A model generated the notes under the pieces. The model was not told the origin of the DNA, did not search any database, and saw only the letters and a list, made by a program, of their open reading frames with translations. A DNA stretch of 64,000 nt from Dasypus novemcinctus (taxonomy: Eukaryota; Chordata; Mammalia; Cingulata; Dasypodidae): the NCBI RefSeq assembly GCF_030445035.2, contig NC_080683.1, positions 91,783,675 to 91,847,674 on the forward strand, written 5' to 3'. The first letter of the stretch is position 1; every line of letters begins with the position of its first letter. A program made the position numbers and the translations under genes. Positions 36,431-48,645 of this stretch are shown here, in pieces.

Positions 36431-38391
36431 AAATTAATCTAGGAATCCAAAGCACAAAGCTAAAGCTTTTAACATTCAGTTGGGCCAGCTATGTGTGGAC
36501 ATTTTTTATAATGAATGAGACAAGTACGCTTATCAGTGATGAACTAATTGTTGGTGGTCATGGTATGGTTTCATATGATGAAGACAAGGTCAGTTATGGA
36601 AATGAAAGAAAGCTGAAATTAATATTATGCTTGTAAATTTGCTTGGCAAATAATTGGAAGAGAAAATATCTGAACAAAAGAATGCAGTTGCCAATTTTAG
36701 GTAACTAAATGACAGTGATTTCTATGTAGATGTTCTCTTTTTTGTCTAGGAATGATTGGAAGTATAGTGGAAAGGAGAGTAAAGTGGGAGATAGTGTTTA
36801 GAAAGGGAAAATTGAAATTACCTCTTTTCACTATTTGAAGTTATAGGAGAATTTGTTGTTTGTTTAGGAACAGTTGGAAGAATTATCATGAATTATTTTG
36901 TATTTTATCAATATGAAGTGAAACCGAAGATTTTCTACGCTAAGGCATTTTTAATAGAAAAAATTAAACAAAAGCATTGTATAGCCTGAAGATTCTTTCT
37001 TGTCAAAATGATATGGATAATTATATTACAATGGAGAATTGAGGTTAACTTCTTTATTGTAGCTGTCAATTAATGATACTTGTCTTTATTTCTCCCATGT
37101 GCCTACTGATATTTTATGCCCTCTAAATCACAGTAGTTATGGACTGAGATTGCTTTTTATTCTTTATTGGTCCTATAATAATTTAATAATCTATATCTTG
37201 CTTTCAAAAATGTTTCTTTTTTTTACCAAAGTTTTAGGAAACAAGGTTATAGGATTTAAAATAGAATGAAAGTCATTATAATGTCTAAAAATAAGGCCTG
37301 TTTACAAAAAAATAACTTTTCAAATTTATACTCAATTATTAAGCTAATAGATATATAGGGCACGAATTTTAGTATTTATTATATTTTTATTAGCTTCATC
37401 ATTTACTTTACAGATATGTTCCCTTAGAATACTCATTAATATTAGTAAGTGTATGGAGAAAAATTGAATAGGTGGTGATAAAGGATGATAACAATTGAAA
37501 AGACAAGAAAAGTATATCCATGCATGAGGTACGTAAGAAGTCATGGAGTGAGCCTTAATGCTATTACCCCTCTTCAAAACCTCTGTGTCCACCTGGTTCT
37601 GAAAGTCAAGTAGAAACAAAGTCTTCTTTTCTGGCAAAAATAAGATGAAGAAAATAGAACTTGCAAAAAACATTGAGGATTTTCATATATGGTAGTTCAC
37701 GGAGGATTCAATCAACACAAAGAAATCATAATTATTTTATAATTCTTTCATTCATGCTTCAAGCAACATTCCTTTAAGTACTTACAGCTTCCAAATCTCA
37801 GAATGTCCAATTATGAAGTAAAGACAACACTCCCTTTTTATCTGGAATCATGAAATCAAAGTAGAGTCTAGGAAGGAAGTGACCTTAGAACAGTTTACTT
37901 CTTGAGCTCATGCTCAAATCCCTCTATTATGTTTCAACAAAGATGACAAAAATAACGGAATTTGTTCATTGGCAGGAAGTTCATTTTATCTTTTAAGTTC
38001 ACTGACAGATGAAAAACTTTATTTTTACTTTGCTAACATGTAATTTCCTGTAAAATTTCTTCTACAGAATCTAGCTCCACAGCTTGGGGCCATGAACAAC
38101 ACAACTAGTTCCCCTTGTAGAGAAATAACAACAAAAACATAAAAGATTATAATCTTCCACAAACTCTGCTGTGACAGAATTCACAATTTCCCAACTATTC
38201 GTATTGGTTTTGGTCTTGAGTCCTGGTAGTTCTTACTTACTGAATATACGCTAGGTGGCCAATACCTACCTTAAACTGTATCATTCAGAAATGAGCAAAA
38301 TTAGCATACATATTATTGATGCAGACTACAAAAGGTCTGTTCCTCATGGCATATACTACATTTTTATAATATTCTCTAAAACAACATTCAA
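36431..38391. other. Intergenic stretch, nothing recognised
   Basis: Nearly 2 kb without a gene. A stretch near 37745-37990 has the feel of a decayed L2/MIR fossil, but not enough to call. The 109-codon minus-strand frame at 37344-37673 has no recognisable domain. Confidence 0.4.
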
Positions 38392-39764
38392 TTTTTTTTC
38401 AATTTTATTAAGGTGTCATTGATGAAAAATAAGCCATTCTTATTTAAAGTATATAATTTGATGAGTTTTAATAGTGAAATCATCATCACATTAAAGAAGA
38501 TGAATGTATTGATCATCCTTGGCAGTTTACTCATGGTCTTTTTGACATCCCTTTCCATACCCAGGAAACCACTCCTTTGCTTTCTGTCGCTGTAGATTAG
38601 AATACAGCATGTTCTCATTTTTTGTTGTTGTTACTTGACTTCTGTATTCAGAATGATTATTTTGAGATTCATCCATATTGTTAACATATACCAATAATTC
38701 ATTCTTTTTTTTGCTGAGTAATATCCCATTATATTGGTATATCATAATTTCTTTATCTATTTATCTGTCTTTTCAGCTTATTTCGCGTTCTTGGCTATTA
38801 TAAATATAGATGCTATGAATATTTATGTATCATAAGTCTTTGTTTGTAGAAATGTTTTTATTTCACCTGTGGGAAAACTTGAGAGTGGAATGACTGATCA
38901 TGTGTATGTAAGTGCATGTTTAACTTTTAACTGTCAAATTGTTTTCCAAAATGGTTGTACAATTTTATCTTCTCTCCAAGAGTACATGAGAATTCCACTT
39001 GTTCCACATCCTCATGAATACTTTGTATAGTTAGTCCTTTTAATTTTAGAAATTCAAATAAGTGTGTAGTGCTATCCTATTGTGGTTTTAATTTCCATTT
39101 CACTAATGGCTAATGTTGTTGAACATCATTTCCTGCACTGGTTTCCATTCCTTTATCACTTTTGGTGAAATGTCATTTCAGATCTTTTGCATATATTTCT
39201 TAGTTGGGTTGTTTGTCTTTCTTACCACTGAGTTGTAAGAATTCTTTATGTATTAGAGGTATAAATCCTTGATGCATAATATGAAATTTTTTCTCTTAGT
39301 TGGTGGCTTGTCTTTTATTTTTCGTAATGGTATATGTTAAAAAGTAAATGTTTTAATTTGATGATCTCTAATTTATCAAGATATTTTTATGGATAATGCT
39401 TTAGGTGTTAAAAATTATTGCCTAACCCAAGGTGACAAAAATTTTCACCTATGTTTTCTTTGGGATATTTATAGTTTCAGCTCTTGTATTTAGGTCTATG
39501 GCTTATTTTGAGTTAATTTGTTTGAATCATTTGAGGCAAGGGCCTGCATTTTGTTTGTGTGCTTTGGCATATGAACATTTAAGTGTCAAGGCACCATTTT
39601 TTGAAAAAACTATCCTTTCCCACTGAATTACCTTGGCCCTTTTGTTAAAAATAGTTGACCATAAATGTGTAGATTTATGTCTATCCTTCTTTACCACATA
39701 GTTTTAAAGTATAAATTTTACTCTGAGCACTGCATTAGCTATATCCTCAAATATTTTCTCCACA
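38392..39764 (-). mobile_element. Old L1M-type fragment, antisense
   Basis: The plus strand starts 'ttcaattttattaaggtgtc' and runs backwards through the L1 3' UTR and ORF2: 'gagtaatatcccattat', 'gtcaaattgttttccaaaat', 'taatttccatttcactaatg', 'caagatatttttatgg' and 'agttgaccataaatgtg'. Near 39700 it jumps to 'tataaattttactctgagca', a more 5' ORF2 block, so it carries an internal deletion. All frames are broken. Confidence 0.8.
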
Positions 39765-41706
39765 AAATTTTTTATTACATTTTTATTTCAAAATAACTGT
39801 ACATTTTCATGAGGTATGAGAACAATTACAGGGACATCTAGTGTACTCTTTAACCAGTTTCCACCAATGGTAACTCTCGGAACTATTGCACAATATCACA
39901 ACTAGAATATTGACTTTGATACAGTCAAAATAGAGGATGTTTTCATCAGTACAAGTATCCCTCATAATTGCCCTTTTATAGCCATATACACTTCCATCCC
40001 TATCCATCACTCCTTAAGTACTGATAACCACTAATCTGTTCTCCATTTCTAAAATATTATCATTTCAAGGTTGTTATATAAATGGACAATGGGAAATTCA
40101 GCATAATTCTTTGAAGATTTGTCCAGATGACTGTCTGTATCAATAGTTTTTTCCTTTACCAAGTAGGATTCTATGGCATGTATGCACTTGTATTTGTTTA
40201 TATATTCATTTGTTGAAGGATGTCTTGGTTATCTACAATTTGGTCCTACTATGAACAAAGCTGCTATGAAAATTTGAGTACAGATTTTTGCATTAACATA
40301 CGCTTCTGTTTCTTGGGAATGTTAGTTTTTAAAATGTTAGTTTTTAAAGAAACTGCCAAACTGTTCCAGAAGGTTATATAGTTGTATATTCTCAGCATGT
40401 ATGATTGGTCCAATTTCATAGCATCCTCACCATCAAGTGGTGTTGTCATTACTGGTTTATTTCAGTCAATTGATAAGAATGTAGAAATATCACATTGTGT
40501 TTGTAATTTGCATTTCTCTAATGTCTAACAATGTTAAATACAGTTTCATGTGATAATTTGCCATCCTTATATCCTCTTTGTTGAAATTTCTTTTCATGTA
40601 TTTTGCCCATTTTCTTAATTGAATTGTTCACTGTTTTTACTGTTGAGTTTTGAGAAATTTATGCATTTCAATTTCTAGTCCTTTGTGGGTATACGCTTAA
40701 CAATTATTTTCCCCTGTCTGTAGTTTGTCTTTTAGTCCTCTTAATAGGATTTTCTCAGGGCATTTTTAAACTTTTATTTTCACCCAATTTATCAATTGCT
40801 CCTTCTGTGGATCATACTTTTGGTGTCATGTCTAAGAACTCTTTGCCTTCCTCTAGATTCTGAAGATTTTCTTATACATTTTTCCAAAATGTTTATAATT
40901 TTATGTTTTGCATCTTAAGTTTGTGATAAATTTTTAATTATTTTTGTATGTGGTATGAGAATTAGTTGAACTTTTTTTTTTGGTCTATGGATATCCAATT
41001 TCATCAGCACTATTTGTTAAAAAGGCTGTCTTCATTTCACTGCATTTGACACATTTGTCAAAATCTGTTGACCTTATTTCTGGATTCTCCATTTTTTTTC
41101 TTGTTTTATAGGTCTATTGCTCTACCAGTACCATGTGGTTTTGATTATTATAGTTTATAGTAAATCTTGAAATCAAATGGACTGATCTTCCATTTTATCC
41201 TTTTTTTAAAATTGTTTTAGCTCTTCTAGTTCCCTTGCCTTTCTATATAAATTTTGGAACAATCTTGTCTATATCTATAAAAATGTGCCTGGGATTTTCA
41301 TAGGAAATGTGTAAATCTGTATATCAATATAATAAGAATTGACATTTTTACTATATTTAGTTTTCCAATCCATGTACATTGCATATCTTCCCAATTATTT
41401 AGCTCTTCTTTGATTTTTTTTTCATCAGTGTTATGAAGTTTTCAGGATACAAGCCTTGTACACGTATTGTTAGATTTAACCTAAGATTGCACTTTTGAGC
41501 AATTGTAAATGATATCATAGTTTAAATTTCAGTGTCCATGTATTCATTACTAGTATAATAAAATGAAATGGATTTTTATATGTTTATCTGTTGTCCTGTG
41601 ATCTTGCTCTCACCTCACTTCTCAATTCTAGGAGTTTATTTTGTAGAGTCTTTGGGATTTTGCACATAAAAAAACATGTCTTCTGCAAGTTTTATTTCTT
41701 CCTTTC
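39765..41706 (-). mobile_element. Old L1M fragment, antisense (part 1 of 3)
   Basis: A second antisense L1 3' end starts here ('ttttttattacatttttatt') and runs through 'tttgttgaaggatgtcttgg' and ORF2 blocks such as 'tgcatttctctaatgtctaa' and 'ggtctattgctctaccagta' up to the insertion site of the young L1 at 41707. It resumes at 48274-48648 and again at 49077-49465, after a SINE. The three parts run in consistent 3'-to-5' order of ORF2, which shows they were one element. It is decayed and non-coding. Confidence 0.8.
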
Positions 41707-41723
41707 TAAATTGCTTTGAACCA
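41707..41723 (+). repeat. Left target-site duplication of the young L1
   Basis: taaattgctttgaacca, perfectly repeated at 48257-48273. The preceding CT/AAAT junction is a relaxed version of the L1 endonuclease site. Confidence 0.95.
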
Positions 41724-44700
41724 TGACCCATCCATATGCTGTCTACAAGAGACACATCTTAGACCCAGAGACACATGGAGATTGAAAGTGAAAGGCTGGA
41801 AAACAATCATACAAGCTAACAATAACCAAAAAAAGGCAGGAGTAGCTATATTAATATCAGACAAAATAGACTTTAAATGTGAAACAATTGTGAGAGACAA
41901 AGAAGGATACTACATTTTAGTCCAAGGGAAAATCTGTCAAGAAGATCGAACAATTATAAATATCTATGCCCCTAACAAGGGTGCCTCTAAATACGTCAGG
42001 CAAACGCTGGAAAAACTAAGTGAAAGAATAGATACATCTACAATTATAGTGGGGGATTTTAATACACCACTATCAACTCTGGACAGAACATCTCAAAAGA
42101 GAATCACCAAAGAAACAAAACATCTGAATAGTATATTAGAGGAGCTCGATCTAATAGACATATATAGATCGCTACACCCAAACACAGCAGGATATACATT
42201 TTTCTCAAGCGCACATGGATCATTCTCCAAGATAGATCATATGCTAGGCCACAAAGAAAGGCTGAACGAATTCAGAAAGATTGAAATCATACAAAACATT
42301 ATCTCTGACCACAGTGGACTCAAGCTGGAGATTTGCAAGGGAAAGAAGCCCAGATTTCACACCACGATTTGGAAATTAAACAACACACTCTTAGAAAAAC
42401 AGTGGGTCAAAGAGGAAATCTCAAAAGAAATCAATGACTACCTTGAAACAAATGATAATGATAACACAACATACCAAAATTTATGGGATGCAGCAAAAGC
42501 AGTACTGAGAGGGAAGTTTATAGCCATAAATTCATATATCAAAAAAGAAGAAAGAGCAAAAATTGAAGAACTAAATGCACATTTGAAGGAATTAGAAAAA
42601 CAACAACAAAGTAACCCAACAGGAAGAAGAAGGAAGGAAATAACAAAGATAAGAGCAGAACTAAACGAAATAGAAAATAAGAAAGCACTTGAACAGATAA
42701 ACAAGACCAAGAGCTGGTTTTTTGAGAAGATTAACAAAATTGACAAACCTTTAGCAACACTAACAAAGAAAAAAAGAGAGAAGATGCAAATACACAAAAT
42801 AAGAAATGAGAAAGGCGATATCACCACTGACCCCACAGAAATAAAGACTATCATAAGAGGATATTTTGAAAAACTATATTCCAACAAAAATGACAATCTA
42901 GAGGAAATGGACAAATTCCTAGAAACACATAAACAGCCCATATTGACAAAAGAAGAAATTGATGATCTTAACAAACCAATCACAAGCAGAGAGATAGAAT
43001 CAGTTATTAAAAATCTCCCAACTAAGAAGAGCCCAGGGCCAGATGGCTTCACAGGTGAATTCTACAAAACATTCCGGAAAGAACTGACACCAATCCTGCT
43101 GAAACTATTCCAAACCATCGAAACAGAAAGAACATTACCCAACTCCTTCTATGATGCCAACATTACCCTAGTACCAAAGCCAAACAAAGACATCACAAGA
43201 AAGGAAAATTACAGACCAATTTCTCTAATGAACCTAGACGCAAAAATACTTAACAAAATACTTGCTAATCGTATTCAACAACACATTAAACGAATTATAC
43301 ACCACGACCAAGTGGGATTCATCCCAGGTTTGCAAGGATGGTTCAACATAAGAAAATCAATCAACGTAATACACCATATAAACAGATTGAAGGAAAAAAA
43401 TCACATGATTATATCTATTGATGCAGAAAAAGCATTTGACAAAATACAGCACCCTTTCTTGATAAAAACACTCCAAATGATTGGAATACAAGGAAATTTT
43501 TTGAACATGATAAAGAGTATATATGAAAAACCTAAAGCCAATATTGTTTACAATGGAGAAATCCTAGACTCCTTCCCTCTAAACTCAGGAACAAGACAAG
43601 GATGCCCACTGTCTCCGCTCCTATTTAACATTGTCTTAGAAGTACTTGCTCGAGCACTGAGGCAAGAACCAGAAATAAAAGGCATTCAAATTGGAAAGGA
43701 AGAAGTCAAAATTTCATTATTTGCAGATGACATGATCCTATACATAGAAAACCCTGAGAGATCTACAACGAAGATTCTAGAACTCATAAATGAGTTTAGT
43801 AAAGTCGCAGGTTATAAGATCAATGCGCAAAAATCAGTAGCATTTCTGTACACCAATAATGAGCAAGATCAGGAGGAAATCAAGAAACAAATACCATTCA
43901 CAATAGTAAATAAAAAAATCAAATACTTAGGAATAAATTTAACTAAAGAGGTAAAGAACTTATACACTGAGAACTATACAAGATTGTTCAAGGAAATCAA
44001 AGAAGACCTAAATAAATGGAAGACTATTCCTTGTTCATGGATAGGAAGACTGAACATTATTAAGATGTCTATCCTACCAAAATTGATCTACACATTCAAT
44101 GCAATCCCAATAAAAATCAATGCAGCCTTCTTTAAGGAACTAGAAAAACTAACTATGAAATTTATTTGGAAAGGAAAGAGACCCCGAATAGCCAAAGACA
44201 TACTGAAAAAGAAAAACGAAATTGGAGGAATCACACTACCTGACTTCAAAACATACTATAAAGCTACGGTGGTGAAAACAGCATGGTATTGGCATAAGGA
44301 GAGACATATAGACCAATGGAATCGAATTGAAAGCTCTGATATAGAACCTCACATATACAACCACATAATATTCGATAAAGCCACCAAACCCTCTCAACTG
44401 GGAGAGAGTGGCCTATTCAACAAATGGTGTCTGGAGAACTGGATAGCCATATGTAGAAGAATGAAAGAGGATTACCATCTCACACCTTATACAAAGATCA
44501 ACTCAAGATGGATCAAAGACCTAAATATAAGAGCCAAGACCATAAAAACCTTAGAAAGCAGTGTAGGGAAACATCTACAGGACCTTGTAATAGGTAATGG
44601 ATTTATGAATATCTCACCAAAAGCACGAGCAGCAAAAGAACTAATAGATAAATGGGACTTCCTCAAAATTAAAGCCTTCTGCACCTCAAAGGTGTTTGTC

Positions 44701-45441
44701 AAGAAAGTAAAAAGGGAGCCCACACAGTGGGAGAAAATATTTGGCAATCATATATCTGATAAGAAACTTATAACTTGCATATATAAAGAACTCCTATATC
44801 TTGAAAATAAAAAGATAAACAACCCATTTAAAAAATGGGAAAAAGACTTAAACAGACACTTCTCCGAAGAAGAAATACAAATGGCAAGAAAGCACATGAA
44901 AAAATGTTCCAAATCTCTAGCTATCAGGGAAATGCAAATCAAAACCACAATGAGATACCATCTTACACCCATAAGATTGGCAGCTATGAAAAAAACAGAA
45001 GAATACAAGTGCTGGAGAGGATGTGAAGGAAGGGGAACACTCATCCACTGCTGGTGGGAATGCAGAAGGATCCAACCATTCTGGAGAACAGTATGGTGGT
45101 TTCTCAAAAAACTAGCCATAGATTTGCCATATGACCCAGCAATTCCACTGCTGGGAATATACCCAGCAGAACTGAAAACAAGAACACAAACCAATATATG
45201 TACACCAATGTTCATAGCAGCATTGTTCACTATTGCCAAAAGTTGGAATCAACCCAAATGCCCATCAACAGACGAGTGGATCAATAAAATGTGGTATATA
45301 CACACAATGGAATACTACTCGGCTGTAAGAACAAACACACTACAAACACATGTGATAACATGGATGAATCTTGAGAACCTTATGTTGAGTGAAGCAACCC
45401 AGACATTGAAGGACAAATACTACATGACCTCAATGATATGA
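41716..45441 (+). CDS. L1 ORF2p, N-terminally truncated, otherwise open (endonuclease, reverse transcriptase)
   Basis: The enzyme of L1 retrotransposition: it nicks genomic DNA and copies L1 RNA in place. The true start codon is missing. The frame is open from a TTG in the flanking duplication, and the element's own codons begin at about 41722. Endonuclease motifs are QETHL (11-15), GDFNTPL (113-119), SKIDH (171-175) and SDHS (197-200). Reverse-transcriptase motifs are SPGPDGF (439-445), SIDAEKAFD (567-575), [14 protein letters not shown] (625-638) and the catalytic FADD (669-672). The C-terminal cysteine cluster is C1099, C1103, H1111, C1112 and C1116. Length is 1241 codons, against about 1275 for a full ORF2. 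The first catalytic Asn of the endonuclease lies in the missing part, and there is no promoter, so an active product is unlikely. It is a retrotransposon frame, not a host gene. Confidence 0.9.
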   Translation: MNHDPSICCLQETHLRPRDTWRLKVKGWKTIIQANNNQKKAGVAILISDKIDFKCETIVRDKEGYYILVQGKICQEDRTIINIYAPNKGASKYVRQTLEKLSERIDTSTIIVGDFNTPLSTLDRTSQKRITKETKHLNSILEELDLIDIYRSLHPNTAGYTFFSSAHGSFSKIDHMLGHKERLNEFRKIEIIQNIISDHSGLKLEICKGKKPRFHTTIWKLNNTLLEKQWVKEEISKEINDYLETNDNDNTTYQNLWDAAKAVLRGKFIAINSYIKKEERAKIEELNAHLKELEKQQQSNPTGRRRKEITKIRAELNEIENKKALEQINKTKSWFFEKINKIDKPLATLTKKKREKMQIHKIRNEKGDITTDPTEIKTIIRGYFEKLYSNKNDNLEEMDKFLETHKQPILTKEEIDDLNKPITSREIESVIKNLPTKKSPGPDGFTGEFYKTFRKELTPILLKLFQTIETERTLPNSFYDANITLVPKPNKDITRKENYRPISLMNLDAKILNKILANRIQQHIKRIIHHDQVGFIPGLQGWFNIRKSINVIHHINRLKEKNHMIISIDAEKAFDKIQHPFLIKTLQMIGIQGNFLNMIKSIYEKPKANIVYNGEILDSFPLNSGTRQGCPLSPLLFNIVLEVLARALRQEPEIKGIQIGKEEVKISLFADDMILYIENPERSTTKILELINEFSKVAGYKINAQKSVAFLYTNNEQDQEEIKKQIPFTIVNKKIKYLGINLTKEVKNLYTENYTRLFKEIKEDLNKWKTIPCSWIGRLNIIKMSILPKLIYTFNAIPIKINAAFFKELEKLTMKFIWKGKRPRIAKDILKKKNEIGGITLPDFKTYYKATVVKTAWYWHKERHIDQWNRIESSDIEPHIYNHIIFDKATKPSQLGESGLFNKWCLENWIAICRRMKEDYHLTPYTKINSRWIKDLNIRAKTIKTLESSVGKHLQDLVIGNGFMNISPKARAAKELIDKWDFLKIKAFCTSKVFVKKVKREPTQWEKIFGNHISDKKLITCIYKELLYLENKKINNPFKKWEKDLNRHFSEEEIQMARKHMKKCSKSLAIREMQIKTTMRYHLTPIRLAAMKKTEEYKCWRGCEGRGTLIHCWWECRRIQPFWRTVWWFLKKLAIDLPYDPAIPLLGIYPAELKTRTQTNICTPMFIAALFTIAKSWNQPKCPSTDEWINKMWYIHTMEYYSAVRTNTLQTHVITWMNLENLMLSEATQTLKDKYYMTSMI

Positions 45442-46481
45442 AATAAACAAGCTGCCCTAGATAGCAAGAGACTGAACGATAGGCTTGCAGGAAATCGGAG
45501 GGTGGAGGAAGGATATGAGCCGATGTCTGCAGGGGTGGAATTTAAGACGAGATGGTGGTAAGTATGAACACAAAGAAGAGATAAAAGGGGGGCAAGGGGT
45601 TGCCTTTGCTTGGGGCTTTGCGGGTTTGAGGGTGGCTGGGGAGGGACGGATGGGTAACGTTGCCCAAAAGTGGGGGGAGGGAGGGGTAGCATACGAACCA
45701 GGAGAGGGTCAGGTGTTGGTGGAGAGTAAAATGCCGAGAAAATCATATCAAAATATAATAAAGAGGGTTACCTGTTTAGAATGCTCGGAGGGGAGGGTCT
45801 GATGCAGGACGGGCTCCTGGGGAATGTCTAAATGCTCATTCTGCCAGAGTGGGTGACACCATGGGGTAGAAACCCAAGTAGTGAGAGTGGGGGTGGACCC
45901 ACATCCTGGGGAGGACTAATGCCATCCAATAGAGGGAACTGTATATCTCGAGAGAAAGGGTGGCTCCCAGGGCATTGGGGCAGTTGAGCAAGTTAGGCCC
46001 TGAACACTATTCCATCTATCTCTGGAAGTGGCTCCTCAGGAAACGGAGGTTGGCTATCACTGAGGGCACCAAGGTGGAAGGGAAAATGGACGTTAAATGT
46101 GTGGAACCAAAGTAAATGGGGGGTAAGAGAGGAGTTTCTTGAGAGTACACAAAGATGGATATAAAACATGTAATATTACACCATAACATATAGGAGATGA
46201 CAGACTGATAATGTAAACCATAATGTAAAACATAGGATAACTAAAAATGTAAAGAACTGTGTATCCTAAAGTATGCACCATAATGTAAGCACAGATGTCA
46301 CCTTGTTAGAAAGCTAATGTCTCAGACTCTGTACATCACTTTAAGTAAATATGATATGAATAGGGCGTAAGAGTATTACTGTGGAAGGGAAAAGGTTTTC
46401 TGGTGGATGTGTGGGAGTGCTGTATATTATATATATACATTGCTGTGGTCTAGGACTCCTGTGAAGAAAAGCTGAATAATT

Positions 46482-46497
46482 GGGGGGGGGGGGGGGG
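46482..46497 (+). repeat. G16 homopolymer in the L1 3' UTR
   Basis: Sixteen consecutive G. Such runs are prone to length error in sequencing and slippage in vivo, so the exact length may be unreliable. Confidence 0.9.
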
Positions 46498-48137
46498 AAA
46501 ATAGGATGTGGAATTTTTTCAAGTCAACATTCTTTATCTAAGTTCTTTATCTAACTTTATCCAAGTTCTTTATCTATCCTTTAAACTCATCGCTATATGC
46601 CATTCCCTAGTAAGGGACCATGACATTATATTGGGCTTCAAATTTCGGGGAGTTCTGGATCACAGAGTGTTTCAACAATGGCAATGGAGGGATACTGGTA
46701 TGGGATACCAATGACAGATGATATATGACTGACAGGGAGCTGTACAGAACATATGTCCAGGGTGCATGGTAATGTTTGGATATACTCATAGTGGCAACAA
46801 TTAAAAACCACAGTAGGGGGGGTACTGGGTTCCTGGCCAGTGGTGCTCTGTCGTGGTCCCTAGGGGAGCAGCGACAGTCTCCCAGGTACAGTGGTGGGGA
46901 CCGGGAGGGAGTGAGGGTTCAACAGTGAGCCCCAGATGCTAATGACTATGCTTGTGAGCTGATAAACCCAAAATAAGAACAAGGCCTAGAGCAACTTTGT
47001 GCCTGGGAATTTCCTTCTGTCAGCCTTCATGTTACTCAAATGTGGCCAGTCTCGAAGCCAAACTCAGCATGTAAAGGCAATGCCTTCCCCCCAGCGCGGG
47101 ACATGACACCCGGGGATGAGCCTCCCTGGCACCGAGGGACCACTATCAACTACCAACTGATGATGCAACTGGAAAATGACCTTATACGGAAGGTTCAAAG
47201 CGGATCAGCAGAATATCCATGTCTACATAAAATACCATGACTTTAAAATTCTGTTTGACCTAAAGTAAGGGGGAAATGGAAAGGAGAAATGAGTTTATAT
47301 GGCTACGAGTTTCTAAAAAAGAGTCTGGAGGCTGGCAGAAGGTTTGCCCTCATGCACAACTGAGCAGAGTCAGAGAGACAGATAAAGCAGATACAACCCC
47401 CAGATATTGGTTCCTTTGAGGGCTAAAGAGACCCATGGGAGTTATGGTCATGGCCGATGGGGTTAACTACCAGGGCAGATGGCTCCTCTTTGGAAATGGT
47501 GTTTATGTGTGATGAATCTGGACTCAGATGGGATCTCCCTTCATAAAACTTTCATGCTAATGTGCCGGAGGTACAGTTAATGTTGGGGTTTAAGATATAT
47601 TTAGGGGATTTGAATCTCTGGACTGACAATGTGATAGCCAGATCCTGAGCCTCAACAGACTCCAGCACCTACAATCTGATTTATTGGACTTACCACACTC
47701 AGCTAAGATGGAGTTGAAGAAGGACAACCACCACACCATGGAGCCTAGAGTGATTACAACTGAAAATGGGAGGATTGCATCCAGCATCCAGGTGGAATCT
47801 GAGCCTCCTCTTGACATAGAGGTGCAATGGACACAACCAATCCAATGTCCACATAGAAGAGGTGGCATTGGATTGGGAATAGTGGACATAATGGACAAAG
47901 GGTATGGGGAAAGGCAGGAAGAGATGAGAGGTGGAGGCGTCTTCGGGACATGGAGCTGCCCTGGATGGTGCTTCAGAGGTAATCACCGGACATTGTAAAT
48001 CCTCACAGGGCCCACTTGATGGAATAGAGGAGAGTATGGGCCATGATGTGAACCAATGTATATGAGGTGCAGAGGTGCCCAAAGATGTACTTACCAAATC
48101 CAATGGATGTGTCATGATGATGGGAACGAGCGTTGTT

Positions 48138-48171
48138 GGCGGGGGGGAGAGGGGGGGTGGGGGGGTGGGGT
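48138..48171 (+). repeat. G-rich tract near the L1 3' end (possible G-quadruplex)
   Basis: Several G runs of four to seven separated by one or two other bases, just upstream of the terminal 'gacctcacatatatattttt' block. The same position is G-rich in L1-a (17240-17270) and at about 53420-53445. A G-rich polypurine tract near the end is a known L1 feature. Confidence 0.8.
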
Positions 48172-48256
48172 TGAATGGGACCTCACATATATATTTTTAA
48201 TGTAATATTATTACAAAGTCAATAAAAAATAAAAAAATTTAAAAAAAATAAATAAA

Positions 48257-48273
48257 TAAATTGCTTTGAACCA
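48257..48273 (+). repeat. Right target-site duplication of the young L1
   Basis: Perfect copy of 41707-41723, directly after the A-rich tail. Confidence 0.95.
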
Positions 48274-48645
48274 GATATAACTTTGAATTTTATGTTGCAC
48301 AAGAGTGGTGAGATTGGACATCTACCCTTGTTTCCTGTCTTAGGGATAAAACATTCAGTCTTTCACCATTAAGTATAATATTAGCAGTATGATTTTGCAG
48401 TGCTTCAATTAATTGAGGAAGTTCCTCTGTTCCTACTTAATAAAAGTTTTTATTATAAATGGGTGTTGAACTTGTCAATTAGCTTTTCTATAACCATTAA
48501 CGTGATCTTATAATTTTTCTTTTATAGCCTGTTGATATTACTTGATTGATTTTCCAATATTGAGCCAACTTTCATCCCCAGAATAAACTACTCAGTCATA
48601 GTATATAATTTATATATACTGATATTGCTAATATTCTGTAAAGTT
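48274..48645 (-). mobile_element. Old L1M fragment, antisense (part 2 of 3)
   Basis: Continuation of the element broken at 41706. Antisense ORF2 blocks are present: 'agagtggtgagattggacat', 'agtctttcaccattaagtat', then the block before 'cccagaataaactac'. It is interrupted by the DAS SINE. Confidence 0.8.

Larger units (their letters stand above)
41724..48256 (+). mobile_element. Young 5'-truncated L1 with open ORF2
   Basis: A 6.5-kb insertion bounded by an exact 17-bp duplication and ending in an A-rich tail with AATA repeats. The 5' end falls inside ORF2, about 35-40 codons after its usual start, so the 5' UTR and ORF1 are absent. Truncation during target-primed reverse transcription is the usual cause, and one or two shared bases at the 5' join suggest microhomology. 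ORF2 is uninterrupted to its stop at 45441. The 3' UTR is unusually long (about 2.8 kb) and has several G-rich tracts. The open frame and perfect duplication mark a recent insertion. It split an old antisense L1. Confidence 0.95.
45442..48256 (+). other. Long 3' UTR of the young L1
   Basis: 2.8 kb without a protein. Blocks shared with other L1s in the window are 'gatgagcctccctggcaccg' (about 47114) and the terminal 'caccaaatgcaatgaatgtg'-like word (48085). A tandem patch 'gttctttatct.actttatc' lies at 46530-46580. G-rich tracts are listed separately. The frames of 100-138 codons on both strands (45420-45802, 47590-48115) are UTR readings and lack domains. Confidence 0.8.

Noticed and set aside
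42438-43052. 204-codon minus-strand frame opposite the young L1 ORF2
   Set aside because: Antisense shadow of an A-rich coding strand. It reads as serine-, leucine- and phenylalanine-rich low-complexity sequence. No domain.
44748-45239. 163-codon minus-strand frame opposite ORF2
   Set aside because: Another antisense shadow of the intact L1 frame, with no independent support.
47590-48115. Frames of 102-138 codons on both strands
   Set aside because: They lie in the L1 3' UTR, overlap each other on opposite strands, and recur only as UTR homology in other L1 copies.
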